From Synechococcus sp. UW179A (lineage in GTDB: Bacteria > Cyanobacteriota > Cyanobacteriia > PCC-6307 > Cyanobiaceae), in the NCBI RefSeq assembly GCF_900473965.1, contig NZ_UCNJ01000030.1:1-46095 (forward strand): a stretch of 46,095 nucleotides of DNA, in the 5' to 3' direction. The position numbers were made by a program, and so were the translations under genes. Below, in pieces: positions 26,468 through 36,824 of this stretch. The notes below the pieces were generated by a model. That model was not told the origin of the DNA and did not search any database. It saw only the letters and a program-made list of their open reading frames with translations. Every line of letters starts with the position of its first letter. Within the stretch, counting starts at the first letter, position 1.

Positions 26468-27934
26468 TCAGGCCACTGCGGAGTTAACGGCAAGTCGAGC
26501 CGGTTGCCCCAGGATGGCGGCAGCGGCCAGATGTCCGCTCATGGTGGCTCCTTCCATCGAGTCGATGTAATCCTGGCGCGTGTAGCTCCCGGCTAAATAA
26601 AAATTGCTGACCGGTGTGCTCTGGTCAGGACGGTAAGGCTCCATCCCTGGCGCTTCCCTGTAGAGGGACTGTGCCAGCTTCACCACGTTGCTCCAAGTGA
26701 GTGTGAGATTTGCGGCGGATGGAAATAGCTCTCGAACCTGACGATCAGTGTGTTCAACAATGTCTTTAACAGACTTACGCATCCAAGGATCGCCAGGCGT
26801 CAGGACGCACTGCAGCAACGACCCCTCACCTTGCTTGCGGTAATCCTCGGGGCTGGCCAAGGCAAGATCCGCAAAACAGCTGAAGTCGGCATCTGCGGTG
26901 TAGAGCAAATTGTTCAGACCTGCCGGGTGACTGAGGTCGCCACGACTCTCACCATTACTATCACCCAATTCAGTCACCCAACCGTCGTAGCGCAACTGAA
27001 CAGTGGCCACGGGCACCGCTTCGAGATGATGAATGGCCTCAAATTGCGGAAAACGACGCCATTCCTCTGGAAGCAAACGCTGGATGCCAGGCACGTCACA
27101 AGCGGCCAAATAGGCATCAGCAATAACATTTCGTTCGCCATCAGGGGTGCTCAACTTCAAGCCCGTGACTTCGGGTTGATCTCCCTGACTGAACTCGACT
27201 TGCTTCACCGGATGGCGTAGATGCAGCTTGCCTCCACGCTGTTGGATGTAATCAAGAATGGGACCGGTCAACCAACGATGGGGTGAACCCTTGAGCAGGT
27301 TGAGTTTGGAGGCTTCGGTTTTGGCCGCAAACATCATGAAAATGGTCAACATGCAGCGGGCGGAAATCGTTTCACAGTCGATGAAACCAAGCGCGTAGGC
27401 GATCGGGTTCCACATCCTGCGGATGCTCTCTGGACTGCCGCCATGCCCCACGAACCAGTCCTTGAAGCTGACTGAATCCAGAGCTCGGATCGTGCGCATC
27501 GCGCCTTCGTAATCCACCAGGCCTCTGACAATCGGACTTGTACCAAGGGCGAGAGCGTTGCGCAGTTTGTCGATCCAACCCAGCTGAGGGGTGGTGAAGA
27601 ACGCTTTGAGACCGTTGAAAGGCGCACCGACAGGGAATCGGAAATCCAGTTCCCGCAAGTCTCCACCTTGGTTCACAAACAAATGAGTGTGATCCTTGGG
27701 CAAGAGATTGTCGAAAGCGCCCACCTTGCGCATCAGTGCGAACAGGTTGGCGTAATTGAAAAAGAAGACATGCAACCCCATTTCGATGTGGTTGCCATCC
27801 GGATCCACCCAGCTGCCCACCTTCCCGCCCATGAAAGGACGAGCCTCATAGAGATTCACCTCATGGCCTGCATCCACCAGATCCACAGCAGCGGAGAGGC
27901 CAGCCAGCCCAGAACCCACAATCGCGACCCGCAC
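26468..27934 (-). CDS. zds: Zeta-carotene desaturase (CrtQ/Zds)
   Basis: A FAD enzyme that desaturates 9,9'-di-cis-zeta-carotene toward prolycopene in the thylakoid or plasma membrane, using plastoquinone as acceptor. Its 488 residues begin with the dinucleotide fold [20 protein letters not shown]; later blocks include [52 protein letters not shown] and the C-terminal FAD contact [24 protein letters not shown]. These blocks separate it from phytoene desaturase CrtP. The start is GTG. It is followed by the SRPBCC gene. The A-type Fe-S carrier is divergent from it across about 110 bp. Confidence 0.95.
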   Translation of the reverse strand: MRVAIVGSGLAGLSAAVDLVDAGHEVNLYEARPFMGGKVGSWVDPDGNHIEMGLHVFFFNYANLFALMRKVGAFDNLLPKDHTHLFVNQGGDLRELDFRFPVGAPFNGLKAFFTTPQLGWIDKLRNALALGTSPIVRGLVDYEGAMRTIRALDSVSFKDWFVGHGGSPESIRRMWNPIAYALGFIDCETISARCMLTIFMMFAAKTEASKLNLLKGSPHRWLTGPILDYIQQRGGKLHLRHPVKQVEFSQGDQPEVTGLKLSTPDGERNVIADAYLAACDVPGIQRLLPEEWRRFPQFEAIHHLEAVPVATVQLRYDGWVTELGDSNGESRGDLSHPAGLNNLLYTADADFSCFADLALASPEDYRKQGEGSLLQCVLTPGDPWMRKSVKDIVEHTDRQVRELFPSAANLTLTWSNVVKLAQSLYREAPGMEPYRPDQSTPVSNFYLAGSYTRQDYIDSMEGATMSGHLAAAAILGQPARLAVNSAVA

Positions 27935-28045
27935 CGTTATGAGTGCAACTGCGAGGACTCTATGAATTGATCAGGCTGAACTGCTTTAGGCAGAACAACT
28001 GAAAGGTTCATAAAGTGAAGATAGGTCCTCGTGCCACTGCCTCCA

Positions 28046-28456
28046 ATGTCCAGCAGCGAAATCACAGCTGAGACCGCAACCTCCAGTGAGTCTCACACCG
28101 CCAGAGACGGCAAGGGCATCCTGATTACAGGGCCTGCCATGCAGCAGCTGGCCAGACTGTGCACCGACCAAGGAAGCCAACAGGTTCTGAGAGTGGGCGT
28201 GCGCTCGGGAGGCTGCAGCGGCATGAGTTACACGATGGATTTCGTGCCTTCATCAGACATTGATAAAGATGATGAGCGCTATCAATACGAAGCACCTGAT
28301 GGCGCCTGCTTTGAAGTGATCTGTGATCCCAAAAGCCTGCTTTACATCTACGGCATGCAATTGGACTTCAGCACAGCGTTGATTGGCGGCGGTTTCAATT
28401 TCACCAACCCCAACGCCACCCAAACCTGCGGCTGCGGAAGTTCCTTCGCCGTTTGA
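28046..28456 (+). CDS. A-type Fe-S carrier (HesB/IscA/SufA)
   Basis: A 136-residue protein with the A-type fold and three Cys ligands: Cys in VRSGGCSGMSYTMDF and the C-terminal pair in QTCGCGSSFAV. An N-terminal extension of about 25 residues rich in Ser/Thr precedes the core GILITGPAMQQLARLC. It transfers [2Fe-2S] or [4Fe-4S] clusters to apoproteins such as photosystem I or radical-SAM enzymes. Cyanobacteria carry SufA and IscA paralogues and I cannot assign which this is. A GTG five codons upstream is possible; the ATG (MSSSEITAET) is preferred. Confidence 0.92.
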   Translation: MSSSEITAETATSSESHTARDGKGILITGPAMQQLARLCTDQGSQQVLRVGVRSGGCSGMSYTMDFVPSSDIDKDDERYQYEAPDGACFEVICDPKSLLYIYGMQLDFSTALIGGGFNFTNPNATQTCGCGSSFAV

Positions 28457-28519
28457 CCGATCAGTGAGCATCTGGCTGCTGTGGGAATCTGAAGGCATTG
28501 CCCGACCGATCAGCACTCC

Positions 28520-28939
28520 ATGGAGTCCAGCCAGGAAAGTCTCTTCCAGCAGGCGATGAACCGTTACCAGCAAGGAGCTCCGGCTCAGGAGTTACTCGCT
28601 GATTTTGAAACCATCACCTCAGCTGCCCCTCGCCAGTCGGCAGGCTGGACTTGTCTGGCGTGGCTTCAGTTGCTGAGCGATCAGTCCGAAGAGGCCCTTC
28701 GGTCTGCGCGGATGGCGGTGAAGCTCAACAATCAGGATCCTCAGGCCCGGATCAATTTGTGTCTGGCGATGCTGGAAACAAAAGCCAAAGGCGTGAGAGA
28801 TCAGATTGAAGTGGTTCAGAAGGTGGTGGCTCTTGCACCGGAAGTGGGGGCTGAGCTGAAAGAATCCATCGAAGATGGTCTTAAACGCCGACCGGACTGG
28901 TCGGCGCTGCTCAAGGTGAAGGCCTGGCTGGAGCTCTGA
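28520..28939 (+). CDS. TPR-repeat protein
   Basis: A soluble 139-residue protein with about three TPR-like helical repeats (AGWTCLAWLQLLSDQSEEALRS, then MAVKLNNQDPQARINLCLAML). It probably acts as an adaptor. There is no signal peptide. It begins 63 bp after the Fe-S carrier and ends one base before the LpxB-related GTG, so it is likely cotranscribed with the latter. A specific partner cannot be inferred. Confidence 0.8.
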   Translation: MESSQESLFQQAMNRYQQGAPAQELLADFETITSAAPRQSAGWTCLAWLQLLSDQSEEALRSARMAVKLNNQDPQARINLCLAMLETKAKGVRDQIEVVQKVVALAPEVGAELKESIEDGLKRRPDWSALLKVKAWLEL

Positions 28940-28940
28940 A

Positions 28941-30146
28941 GTGGGCCGACTGCTGCTGCTCAGCAACGGCCATGGAGAAGATCTTTCCGGTGCTCTGCTG
29001 GGACAGGCACTCCAGTACGAAGGCCATGCAGTGGACGCTCTTCCCTTGGTTGGCAAGGGACAGCCTTATCGGGACGCTGGCATTGCACTGATCGGAGGCA
29101 CTCAGGAATTCAGCACGGGTGGCCTTGGTTACACCAGCTTGCGCGGACGTCTGACCGAGCTGTTGCAGGGACAGGTGGTCTATCTACTGCGCCGCCTGCT
29201 GAGGTTGCTGCGCATCGCCCACCGTTACGACCAGGTTGTGGTGATTGGAGATGTGATTCCGGTGATGGCCGCCTGGCTCTGCAGAAGGCCTGTGGCCACC
29301 TATCTGGTGGCGTACTCAAGTCACTATGAGGGAAAGTTGCGCTTGCCATGGCCATGCGCTGAGTGCTTGCGCAGCCCTCGCTTTCAGGCGGTATTTAGCC
29401 GGGACCAGCTCAGTGCGGACGATCTAAGCGCACAGCTGCGAAAGCCAGTCAGGTTTCTGGGCAACCCGTTCATGGATCCGATCCTGAGAGACGATCGACG
29501 CCTGCCAAACGCAAGCCGGCGACTGGGACTACTGCCGGGAAGCCGCCGGCCTGAGCTAGAGGAGAATCTGGTCCTTTTGCTGGGAGTGGTTGAACATCTG
29601 CCGGCAGCATTGCTGAGCAATGGTGAGCTGCAGCTCGAGCTGGCACTGGTGTCCTCCCTGGCCGACGCTGCACTTTCAGAGCTGGTTGCACCGATCGGCT
29701 GGAGCCTCAAAACTGCCGATAGCGGGGCGACAACTCTCGTGCGTGAAGATGCTCATCGGGTGCAGATCCGCAGGGGAGGGTTTGGAGCTGTCCTGCACAG
29801 TTCCGATCTTCTGCTGTGCATGGCAGGAACAGCAGCCGAACAAGCCGTGGGGCTGGCCAGACCGGTCCTGCAGCTGGTGGGTGAAGGGCCTCAGTTCACA
29901 GCAGGATTCGCGGAGGCTCAGCGCCGTTTGCTGGGCCCGACGGTGTTTTGTGTGGATGGCGAGGCGGGCACGGCAACGACCCTCCAACGCACTGCGGCAT
30001 TAGCCCTCGAACTTCTGGAGCGCAGCCACCTTGATCAGCAGCTGCAGCGCCTGTGCCAGGACGTCGCGCTGAACCGCCTCGGTGAGGCCGGCGGCGGGGC
30101 CAGGATGGCGGCATCGATCTCGCAACTACTGCGGGCGTCCGAATGA
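28941..30146 (+). CDS. Lipid-A-disaccharide-synthase-related protein (TIGR03492)
   Basis: A 401-residue GT-B fold protein: LLLLSNGHGEDLSGALLGQAL at the start, VVVIGDVIPVMAAWL, YLVAYSSHYEGKLRLPWPC and, in the nucleotide-sugar half, LGLLPGSRRPELEENLVLLLGV and LCMAGTAAEQAVGLARPVL. The relation to LpxB is visible, yet it belongs to a separate cyanobacterial and plastid group whose substrate is unknown. It may glycosylate a lipid. The start is GTG, one base after the TPR stop. Its stop overlaps the next ATG (ATGA). Confidence 0.9.
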   Translation: MGRLLLLSNGHGEDLSGALLGQALQYEGHAVDALPLVGKGQPYRDAGIALIGGTQEFSTGGLGYTSLRGRLTELLQGQVVYLLRRLLRLLRIAHRYDQVVVIGDVIPVMAAWLCRRPVATYLVAYSSHYEGKLRLPWPCAECLRSPRFQAVFSRDQLSADDLSAQLRKPVRFLGNPFMDPILRDDRRLPNASRRLGLLPGSRRPELEENLVLLLGVVEHLPAALLSNGELQLELALVSSLADAALSELVAPIGWSLKTADSGATTLVREDAHRVQIRRGGFGAVLHSSDLLLCMAGTAAEQAVGLARPVLQLVGEGPQFTAGFAEAQRRLLGPTVFCVDGEAGTATTLQRTAALALELLERSHLDQQLQRLCQDVALNRLGEAGGGARMAASISQLLRASE

Positions 30147-30418
30147 GCAAACCGAACAACGAACCCATCTGGAAGCGCTGGCTGGACCGCGTCCTTGTTC
30201 TGAATGTCTTCCTGGTGATCGCCGGTGCTGGTTGGTTCGCAGTCGCGATTATCGGCAGCAGTCAAGGTTTAGAAGCGCCGATGCGAGTGTTCATGCGCCT
30301 GTGGGAACCTTTGTTCACGCCCGCCATCGGCCTGCTCATGGGCGCTGCTGTGCTCAGCGGTTGCTGGAGCTGGTGGCAACGTCGAGTGCAACGGGCAGGG
30401 TCGGACAGCGGAAGTTGA
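30143..30418 (+). CDS. Small two-helix membrane protein
   Basis: A 91-residue protein with two hydrophobic helices (VLVLNVFLVIAGAGWFAVAIIG and AIGLLMGAAVLSGCWSW), a basic N-terminus (EPIWKRWLDR) and a Ser/Gly tail. I do not recognise a named family; similar short cyanobacterial membrane proteins are annotated as hypothetical. It is coupled to the LpxB-related gene by ATGA, suggesting a helper role for that enzyme. It overlaps the SDR39U1 gene by 65 bp in convergent orientation. Confidence 0.7.
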   Translation: MSKPNNEPIWKRWLDRVLVLNVFLVIAGAGWFAVAIIGSSQGLEAPMRVFMRLWEPLFTPAIGLLMGAAVLSGCWSWWQRRVQRAGSDSGS

Positions 30419-31298
30419 ATCCCAGTTGGCCGAGCCGACTCGAACTCACGAACTGACCCTCCAGAACCACCTTTGAACCATCACCCAGCAGCAGCTGCAG
30501 CATGGGTCCTGGCACCGGCAGAAGACTTGGTCTGCCGAGACAACGGCCAAGACTTCCAGCAAAGACTGCCATGGTCACAGGGTCGGGAGCCACGGCATTG
30601 ATTACTCCAGACCAGGAGTCTTGTTCCAGAGCACTCTGAATGATCCGGCATAAATCGCCACGTTCAATCCAGCTCATCCACTGCTGACCAGAACCGATCG
30701 GGCCACCAAAGCCTGCGCGGAAAACGGGCAGCATTTTGGCAAGAGCCCCACCATCTGCTGACAAAACGATGCCGATTCGCAGCACCACGAGCCGAGTTGC
30801 TGCTGGCTTTTCAGCAGCAGCCTGCTCCCACTTCTGACAAAGACGTGCAAGAAAATCCTGACCGGTCGGGCTGCTCTCCTCGAAGCGGCCATCAAGACTG
30901 CTGCCGAAATAGCCAACAGCAGAGGCATTCACCAGCACAGATGGAGGCTTAGCCAGGGTGGCCAGGGCACTCACCAGATGACGCGTTGTGCCCAGACGAC
31001 TGGATTCCAATGTCTCTAGGTGCTGGACAGTCCAGCGCTGCTCTGCGATCGGTTCACCGGCGAGATTCACAACGCCGTCACTAACAGTCAGCGCATCATG
31101 CAGAGGCGTGGACGCAGCCCAGCTGGACTCCACAGCTGGATCCACCTCAATCCACTGAAGGTCTCTTGCAACTTCAGCTGAGAAGCCAGCCGGCGAAGCT
31201 CGGCGGCTAACGATGGTGAGTTGATGACCGGCGGCCTGCAGAACGGGAATCAGACCACGGCCGACCAAGCCCGTGCATCCGATCAGCAGAAGGCGCAT
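30354..31298 (-). CDS. SDR39U1/TIGR01777 NAD(P)-dependent epimerase-like protein
   Basis: A 314-residue atypical short-chain dehydrogenase: N-terminal nucleotide-binding fold LLLIGCTGLVGRGLIPVLQAAGH, then GVVNLAGEPIAEQRWT, PSVLVNASAVGYFG and a C-terminal DUF1731-like segment (LGRCLGRPSLLPVPGPMLQLLLGDGSKVVLEGQ). The family is widespread, including in plastids, and some members affect septum positioning or photosystem repair; no reaction is settled. The following minus-strand gene upstream is the antiporter, whose stop lies 27 bp before this ATG, so the two may be cotranscribed. Confidence 0.92.
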   Translation of the reverse strand: MRLLLIGCTGLVGRGLIPVLQAAGHQLTIVSRRASPAGFSAEVARDLQWIEVDPAVESSWAASTPLHDALTVSDGVVNLAGEPIAEQRWTVQHLETLESSRLGTTRHLVSALATLAKPPSVLVNASAVGYFGSSLDGRFEESSPTGQDFLARLCQKWEQAAAEKPAATRLVVLRIGIVLSADGGALAKMLPVFRAGFGGPIGSGQQWMSWIERGDLCRIIQSALEQDSWSGVINAVAPDPVTMAVFAGSLGRCLGRPSLLPVPGPMLQLLLGDGSKVVLEGQFVSSSRLGQLGFNFRCPTLPVALDVATSSSNR

Positions 31299-31325
31299 GG
31301 CAATGGCGACGTCAAGTCGTCGAGG

Positions 31326-32624
31326 TTAGGAAGCGATGGAGGGATCGGTGTCCTCGAGAGGCAAGGTGAGATTCATCTTGCGCGCCATGGGCACCAGGGC
31401 AAAGCCCTGGATGAAGAGGCCATACAGAACCACAGCCAGAGCGAGCGGAGGCATGGCCAAACCCCAGCTCACACCTGGCGTCGACCAGGCCTGGATAGCC
31501 ATGGCAATGGGCACGGCACCGCGCAGGCCCGCCCAACACACAAAGATCCTTTCGCCAGAACTGAATGGCGTACGCCAGAGGAGTATCTGCACCATCAGCA
31601 GACGCACCAGCTGCATCACCAGAAACAGCACGAACGCGAGAGCGGCGGATTTAACGACATCCTGAGGATTCACCACGAGCCCCATGCAGAGAAACAGCAG
31701 GAGCTCGGCCATTTTTGCGTAGCTGGAATGCGCTTCCTCCAAGCAATTCTGGTCTAGGTCGGCACTGTTTCCAAGAACCAGACCTGCCACATAAGCCGCA
31801 AGCAAAGAGCTGCCGCCTAGCAGTGAAGTACCACCACTCAGCACCATCAGCAAGGCGAGGCTGACCACCGGCAACATTTGGGTCTGGTTCAGCCCCATGC
31901 GTGTTCCCAGCAACTGCACCGTGAGGCTGCCGCCGAGGAAGCCAATCAGAATCCCAAGCAGGAACTGACGGACCAAATCGGTTACGAGCACTCCAGCTCC
32001 GACACCCTCACCACCGGCCAGTGCTAGAGCCAGTCCGGCGAGAACGACAGCAATGGGATCGTTGAACCCCGACTCGCACTCGATCAGATCCGTTAGCGGC
32101 TTCGGCAGACGGCCTTGGAGAGGACGCAGCAAAGCCAGAACAGCCGAGGCGTCGGTGCTCGCGACCATGGCGCCAACGAAAAGGCTGCGAGGGAGCAGGA
32201 CGGAGATCGACTCCGTGCCTTGCGACAGACCGAAGCCGAGGACCACCAGCGTGATCAGAGCGGCCGTGATCAAGACGCCGATGGTGGCCAGACGAGCCGC
32301 TGAAGGAATCACGCCACGCACTTGCTGCCAGTTCGTGGTGAGACCTCCGAAAAACAGCACAAGCACCAGAGCCGCCTGAGTGATCTGCTTGGCCTGATCA
32401 ATGCTCAGCAGTGTGATTTCGTGGCTGCCTGCCACATCCACGTGATTTTCAATCAGCAGACCGAGCAGCAGCACCATGAGGATTCCAGGAACCCTCACCC
32501 TTGCCGCCAAGTCATCCAGCAGCACAGCAACCAGCAGCAAACCACCGAATGCGACCAGATAGAGAGAGAGGCCGTTGTCCAAACCAACGATGGAAGTGGT
32601 CTTGAAGGGTTCTAGCCTGGCCAA
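31326..32624 (-). CDS. Cation/proton antiporter (CPA family)
   Basis: An integral membrane exchanger, about 432 residues from the chosen start, with about 12 hydrophobic helices. Family blocks include LVLVLFFGGLTTNW, SLFVGAMVASTDASAVLALLRP with the Asp of the ion path, ESGFNDPIAVVLAGLALAL containing the ND pair, and the helix-11-like WAGLRGAVPIAMAIQAW. These fit the NhaP/CPA1-type Na+(K+)/H+ antiporters. No in-frame ATG precedes the first helix; TTG starts exist at three positions. I use the middle one (LARLEPFKTT), which leaves 16 bp to the divergent ndhO ATG. A start at LDNGLSLYLV is the alternative. Confidence 0.87.
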   Translation of the reverse strand: MARLEPFKTTSIVGLDNGLSLYLVAFGGLLLVAVLLDDLAARVRVPGILMVLLLGLLIENHVDVAGSHEITLLSIDQAKQITQAALVLVLFFGGLTTNWQQVRGVIPSAARLATIGVLITAALITLVVLGFGLSQGTESISVLLPRSLFVGAMVASTDASAVLALLRPLQGRLPKPLTDLIECESGFNDPIAVVLAGLALALAGGEGVGAGVLVTDLVRQFLLGILIGFLGGSLTVQLLGTRMGLNQTQMLPVVSLALLMVLSGGTSLLGGSSLLAAYVAGLVLGNSADLDQNCLEEAHSSYAKMAELLLFLCMGLVVNPQDVVKSAALAFVLFLVMQLVRLLMVQILLWRTPFSSGERIFVCWAGLRGAVPIAMAIQAWSTPGVSWGLAMPPLALAVVLYGLFIQGFALVPMARKMNLTLPLEDTDPSIAS

Positions 32625-32640
32625 CGAATAACGACCCGTG

Positions 32641-32898
32641 ATGGCAGAGACAGAGTCGAGCCCTGCAGCAGCTGCCAAACCCCCCGCACCCCTGAAGAAA
32701 GGTGCGCTGGTAAGGGTGAATCGGGCGGCCTATGCCGGCAGTGTGGAGGCTGGAGCCAGCGATCCTTATCCACCGGCCTACATCTTCGAGGGTCCGGGAG
32801 AACTGTTAGTGGTGAAAGGCGACTACGGCCAGGTGCGCTGGCGCCGGCCGGTCCCGGATGTTTGGTTGCGCATCGATCAGCTCGAGCCTTTTTCCTGA
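32641..32898 (+). CDS. ndhO: NAD(P)H-quinone oxidoreductase subunit O
   Basis: A small peripheral subunit of thylakoid NDH-1, which runs respiration and cyclic electron flow from ferredoxin to plastoquinone. Its 85 residues have an Ala/Pro-rich N-terminus, then the family core [46 protein letters not shown] and C-terminal [15 protein letters not shown] one codon upstream is possible. It diverges from the antiporter and overlaps the GT39 gene 3' end by 22 bp. Together with CRR7 it gives two NDH-1-related genes in the window. Confidence 0.93.
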   Translation: MAETESSPAAAAKPPAPLKKGALVRVNRAAYAGSVEAGASDPYPPAYIFEGPGELLVVKGDYGQVRWRRPVPDVWLRIDQLEPFS

Positions 32899-34973
32899 GA
32901 ATTCAGCGACTCCTCAACTGTGGAGACTGCTGCGGGCAAGGATTGAACAGCTTCAGGAAGTCGCCAGATGGCGCCACCAAGAACAGCAGAGAGCGATTCA
33001 AGACTTACCAGAATTGGGTGCCGCCCATGTCGCCCAAGTGCCGCTGAGGCCACCGAAGAAGCAGACCAGGGATTCCAGCCCGCAAGCAGCACCACACTGC
33101 GATATGCGCTGGGCCAGGGACTGTCAGGATGCGAGTTCTCCAACCGCTCGAAATGGTGAGCGGCCTCAGCGGGCCTATTGGTCAAGACCGCCAGCAGGGC
33201 CAGAGTCCAGCGAGCAGAATCATCGGATGGATCCTGATTCAGGCGTTCAATAGCCGCCCGCCGCAGCGGTGCTCGATAACTGAAATGACCGTCAAGCATG
33301 TGTTCGATCGCCACACTGCTGAAGACGGGATCGAGCCCTGCAGGTCCTTGGGACAGTCCTGCAGCGAGCTGGGGAAAACGCTGTTCGAATCCAACAGGAG
33401 ACTCTGAATCAATGCGTCGCTTCCAGAGCGAGTAACTGCCTCCCTTTGGACGCGGAAACACCTCCACCTCCTCAAAGACCCCGCTCTCACGCACAGCCTG
33501 ATCCAGAGAACTCGCAGGCCTGCGCACCGAGCCCTGGTCACCTTCGGCAAGCAGGACCCAGTTGGCATGGGCGAGCACAGGCTGAATGTGATCGATGCTG
33601 CCGCCGAGCTGGCGACCCACCAACCGTCCCCCGTTGCGGCGACCGTAGTAACTCACATTGTGCTGATTGAGATCAGGAGTGCTGGGAACAACGATCAACG
33701 TGTTGGGCTCCGCGACGGGATCCGCTCCACCAGCTCTCTCAACGATCGATTGAAGAGGATGACGGTTGCGGGGGCGCAGACGTGCGGACTGGGCAGTCCA
33801 TGCCGGTGCGATCGCGACCAGTGCTCCCGCAGTGAGAGCCAATCCAGGCAGCCAGGCTGATCGAGAAGGCCAGCGTTGCTGGATCCACACCCCCCACTGC
33901 CACCAGCCGCGGCTCAGCACAATCAGCAACGGCGGCAACAAAGGGGCGAGGTAACGGGCGTCCTTGTTGGGGCTGAGATTGGTGACCAACCAGCCAAGAA
34001 AGAGCGTTCCCACCAACCAGCTCCAGGCATCGCCTCGATCCTGTTGATGGCTCATCGTTGCCATTCGAGGCCTGAAGTGCATCACGACCAGCAACACAAG
34101 GCCTGCCAAACCGATCCACAGCAGTGCCGAGCCGATCTGAAGAGGCACCTGACGCAAATACCAGAGCCAGCCCGACAAGCTGAAGACCCCGGGATCACCT
34201 TCACGAGCCGCAGACTCAATCACAGCTCGATTGGTGCCACCGAGGGTCGTAATCCAGTTGTGCCGAAGCCAGGGGAACACTGAGATCAGAACCAGAATCA
34301 GTCCTGCCAGCGCCTGCCGTCGACGGCCTCGCCCGATGCGTTGAGCGGCAACCAGTGACCAAGCCAGAGCGGGAAGCAGCACCAGCAGAGCGCTCTGTTT
34401 CACCAGCAGTGACAACGCCACCGCAAGGGCAGCGAGCCATGCCTGCCACCATTGGCCGCCGCCACGAGGACTCCACCAGGCACCCAGACGCCAGAGCGCT
34501 AATGTGACCATGGCGGTCAAAGGCAGCTCAAGCACGTAGTCGGTCCTGAGTTCCAGCAGCATCGGTGCCAAGGCCACAGCCGCGGCAGCCAGCAAAGCGA
34601 ATCCCCTGGCTGATTCTCTTGGGCGCAGGAGCTGAAGTGCCCAACCGGCACTTGAGAACAGCAGCAAAGCATTCCAGAGGCTCAACGTCCATGCCGCCTG
34701 GGCGGGAGCATCGCCAGCCGCGGCCATCACCGTGCCGTTCACCAACGATGCCAACGGGGGAATCTTGGGCGAGAGGTCGAGGAGAGCATTCCACCCTTGC
34801 CAACCGCCTCCGGCCAAAACACCGAGAGCACGGCCATGGTCAAGCGCGCTATTGAGGTAATCCGCCTGATCCCAGGAGGGCAAGCCAGCGTGATGGCCCC
34901 ACCACAAACGATCAGCAACGGTGGACAGCAGCCAGACCAGGATCAGGAAAACACGGAACGGCCCGGCACTCAT
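32877..34973 (-). CDS. GT39/PMT-family membrane glycosyltransferase with helical C-terminal extension
   Basis: A 698-residue polytopic protein. The N-terminal half has about ten membrane helices and the first-loop acidic pair [10 protein letters not shown] typical of the GT-C (PMT/ArnT) superfamily, which takes sugars from polyprenyl-phosphate donors. About 250 soluble residues follow, ending in TPR-like helices ([28 protein letters not shown]). The sugar and acceptor are unknown. The ATG overlaps the J-domain gene stop (ATGA type), so the run cysK > J-domain > this is coupled. It overlaps ndhO by 22 bp. Confidence 0.88.
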   Translation of the reverse strand: MSAGPFRVFLILVWLLSTVADRLWWGHHAGLPSWDQADYLNSALDHGRALGVLAGGGWQGWNALLDLSPKIPPLASLVNGTVMAAAGDAPAQAAWTLSLWNALLLFSSAGWALQLLRPRESARGFALLAAAAVALAPMLLELRTDYVLELPLTAMVTLALWRLGAWWSPRGGGQWWQAWLAALAVALSLLVKQSALLVLLPALAWSLVAAQRIGRGRRRQALAGLILVLISVFPWLRHNWITTLGGTNRAVIESAAREGDPGVFSLSGWLWYLRQVPLQIGSALLWIGLAGLVLLVVMHFRPRMATMSHQQDRGDAWSWLVGTLFLGWLVTNLSPNKDARYLAPLLPPLLIVLSRGWWQWGVWIQQRWPSRSAWLPGLALTAGALVAIAPAWTAQSARLRPRNRHPLQSIVERAGGADPVAEPNTLIVVPSTPDLNQHNVSYYGRRNGGRLVGRQLGGSIDHIQPVLAHANWVLLAEGDQGSVRRPASSLDQAVRESGVFEEVEVFPRPKGGSYSLWKRRIDSESPVGFEQRFPQLAAGLSQGPAGLDPVFSSVAIEHMLDGHFSYRAPLRRAAIERLNQDPSDDSARWTLALLAVLTNRPAEAAHHFERLENSHPDSPWPSAYRSVVLLAGWNPWSASSVASAALGRHGRHPILVSLESLSAVLGGAIWRLPEAVQSLPAAVSTVEESLNSQEKGSS

Positions 34974-35701
34974 CAACCGATCTCCAACCTGCGCCTTTCT
35001 TGCTGAAGACGCTGGCGCCGTTGACGTGCCTCCCGCAGCATCTCCCGACCGTCATGGAGATAGCTATCGACATAACCCATCGTGTAACGCTCCAGCTCCG
35101 CAACGGCATCCTCCACCTGAGAGAGGCAGTGATAAACGCTCAAACCAAAGCCACGGGCCGACGGCGGAGTGGGCAAGGACTGAAACAGGTTCTTGACCTT
35201 GTCCAAACGGTTTCGGCTCTGCTCCAGATAAGTGCAAAACGCCTCCATCAGATCATCGTCATAGGGATCGGCTGAAAGAGCTTTCAATTCCGCAGCGAAA
35301 GGATTAATCACCTGCCCGAGCAGACGATCAATCGGGGCGTAAACCTTCTGCAGCCACGTGGACAATGCCTGGTCTTCGCTAGCTCCCTGGCCTGATGCAT
35401 GCCGTGCCGCCTGACTGGCTCTGGCATTGCGGGCCCCACGGGCTCGTGCTTCCTCGCGGACGGACTGCGGGGATCCCTGCTCACGATCAAAGCAACGCCT
35501 GGCCTCCGGATCACCGAGCTGTTCCCAGGCGGCGTTGAGCGCCAGGATTCGCTCTTCATCGCCTCCTGCGTCGGGGTGGTGCTGCTTCACCAGGCGGCGA
35601 TAGGCCGCTTTGAGTTCGGCCTGGGTGGCGTTGGATGTCACCTCAAGAACCTCATAGGGATCCTGGGGGTGATCCGAGCGATTGGAGAACGCAGGGCTCA
35701 A
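34973..35701 (-). CDS. J-domain (DnaJ-like) protein
   Basis: A 242-residue protein with an N-terminal J domain (about 15-75): [24 protein letters not shown], the HPD tripeptide in [12 protein letters not shown], and [18 protein letters not shown]. It lacks the Gly/Phe and zinc-finger regions of classical DnaJ, so it probably directs DnaK to a specific client or is membrane-associated. The C-terminal 170 residues are helical and charged, ending [20 protein letters not shown], a possible coiled coil. The start is TTG overlapping the cysK stop. Position between cysK and GT39 gives no clear functional link. Confidence 0.88.
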   Translation of the reverse strand: MSPAFSNRSDHPQDPYEVLEVTSNATQAELKAAYRRLVKQHHPDAGGDEERILALNAAWEQLGDPEARRCFDREQGSPQSVREEARARGARNARASQAARHASGQGASEDQALSTWLQKVYAPIDRLLGQVINPFAAELKALSADPYDDDLMEAFCTYLEQSRNRLDKVKNLFQSLPTPPSARGFGLSVYHCLSQVEDAVAELERYTMGYVDSYLHDGREMLREARQRRQRLQQERRRLEIG

Positions 35702-36666
35702 AGCTGACCATCCCGGCGCGCCGGCAGAACAGATGCAGCACTGAACATCGGCGTGGAGAGATAACGCTCGCCGAAGCTGGCAAGAATCACCACGATTCGT
35801 CGTCCGGCCATCGCTGGACGCTGTCCCACCTTCAACGCTGCTGCAACAGCTGCTCCGCTGCTCACTCCGCAGAGCAGTCCTTCTTCCCGGGCAAGACGCC
35901 GGCCCAGTTCCATGGCCTGCTCATCGGTCACTGCGATGACCTCATCGATCCATTCCTTCTCCAGAACCGGAGGGACAAAGCCAGCCCCGATGCCTTGAAT
36001 GCGGTGCGGACCTGCTGCCCCGCCCGATAGCACTGGGCTGGCAGCAGGCTCCACTGCAATCACTTGAAGATCCTGCTGCCGGCTGCGTAGCACTCGGGCA
36101 CAACCGGTGATGGTTCCTCCCGTCCCCACACCGGCCACCAGAGCATCCAGTCGGCCTTCTGTGTCCTGCCAGATTTCCTCTGCGGTGGACTTCGCATGCA
36201 CGGAGGGATTGGCAGGGTTATCGAATTGCTGAAGCAGATAGGCCCCTGGAATCTCTTGCACCAGCTCCCTGGCGAGAGCGATGGCGCCCTGCATTCCTTC
36301 ATTGCCTGGGGTGAGCTGCAATTCCGCGCCGTAGGCACGCAGCATCGATCTCCGCTCCGTGCTCATGGTGTCAGGCATCGTGAGAATCAATCGATAACCT
36401 CGCGCTGCCGCGACCATCGCCAGAGCAATGCCGGTATTACCGCTGGTGGGCTCCACCAGCACAGTGCTGCCCGGCACGATGGTGCCGCTTTGTTCCGCCG
36501 CTTCGACCATGGCCCCCGCGATGCGGTCTTTCACTGAGGCCGTGGGATTGAAACTCTCAAGCTTCGCAACAATCTCGGCTTTGCAGTCGAAGGCCTGAGG
36601 AAGACGATTGAGCCGCACCAAGGGCGTACGACCCACCAACGCTGTGATGTCGGGAGCGATCGGCAT
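35698..36666 (-). CDS. cysK: Cysteine synthase A (O-acetylserine sulfhydrylase)
   Basis: A PLP enzyme that makes L-cysteine from O-acetylserine and sulfide. The 322-residue length is typical. The PLP lysine is in [12 protein letters not shown], the substrate loop is [12 protein letters not shown], the phosphate cup is [10 protein letters not shown], and the C-terminal [13 protein letters not shown] is also present. Start ATG; the stop overlaps the J-domain gene start. About 100 bp upstream of the ATG hold its likely promoter, though no clear -10 can be read, then the porin terminator. CysK versus CysM cannot be settled by eye; the loop sequence favours CysK. Confidence 0.94.
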   Translation of the reverse strand: MPIAPDITALVGRTPLVRLNRLPQAFDCKAEIVAKLESFNPTASVKDRIAGAMVEAAEQSGTIVPGSTVLVEPTSGNTGIALAMVAAARGYRLILTMPDTMSTERRSMLRAYGAELQLTPGNEGMQGAIALARELVQEIPGAYLLQQFDNPANPSVHAKSTAEEIWQDTEGRLDALVAGVGTGGTITGCARVLRSRQQDLQVIAVEPAASPVLSGGAAGPHRIQGIGAGFVPPVLEKEWIDEVIAVTDEQAMELGRRLAREEGLLCGVSSGAAVAAALKVGQRPAMAGRRIVVILASFGERYLSTPMFSAASVLPARRDGQL

Positions 36667-36770
36667 GCGGGTCGAGTGACTGATGCTGCGTCAAATCCAT
36701 CCAATCATCACAAGCGCAGATCAGGCACTGCGATTCCGCACGGGTCGACTCCCCAATCATTCAAACGAAT

Positions 36771-36800
36771 AAAAAAAGCCCCCCTTCAGGAAGGGAGGCT
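36771..36800 (-). terminator. Rho-independent terminator of the porin gene
   Basis: On the minus strand AGCCTCCCTT, a CCTG loop and AAGGGGGGCT pair along all ten positions with one U-G wobble, followed by seven Ts. It lies about 25 bp after the porin stop and before cysK. The single mismatch becomes a wobble only on the minus-strand RNA, which fixes the direction. Confidence 0.9.
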
Positions 36801-36824
36801 AAATACACCGAAACCGGTTCTGAA

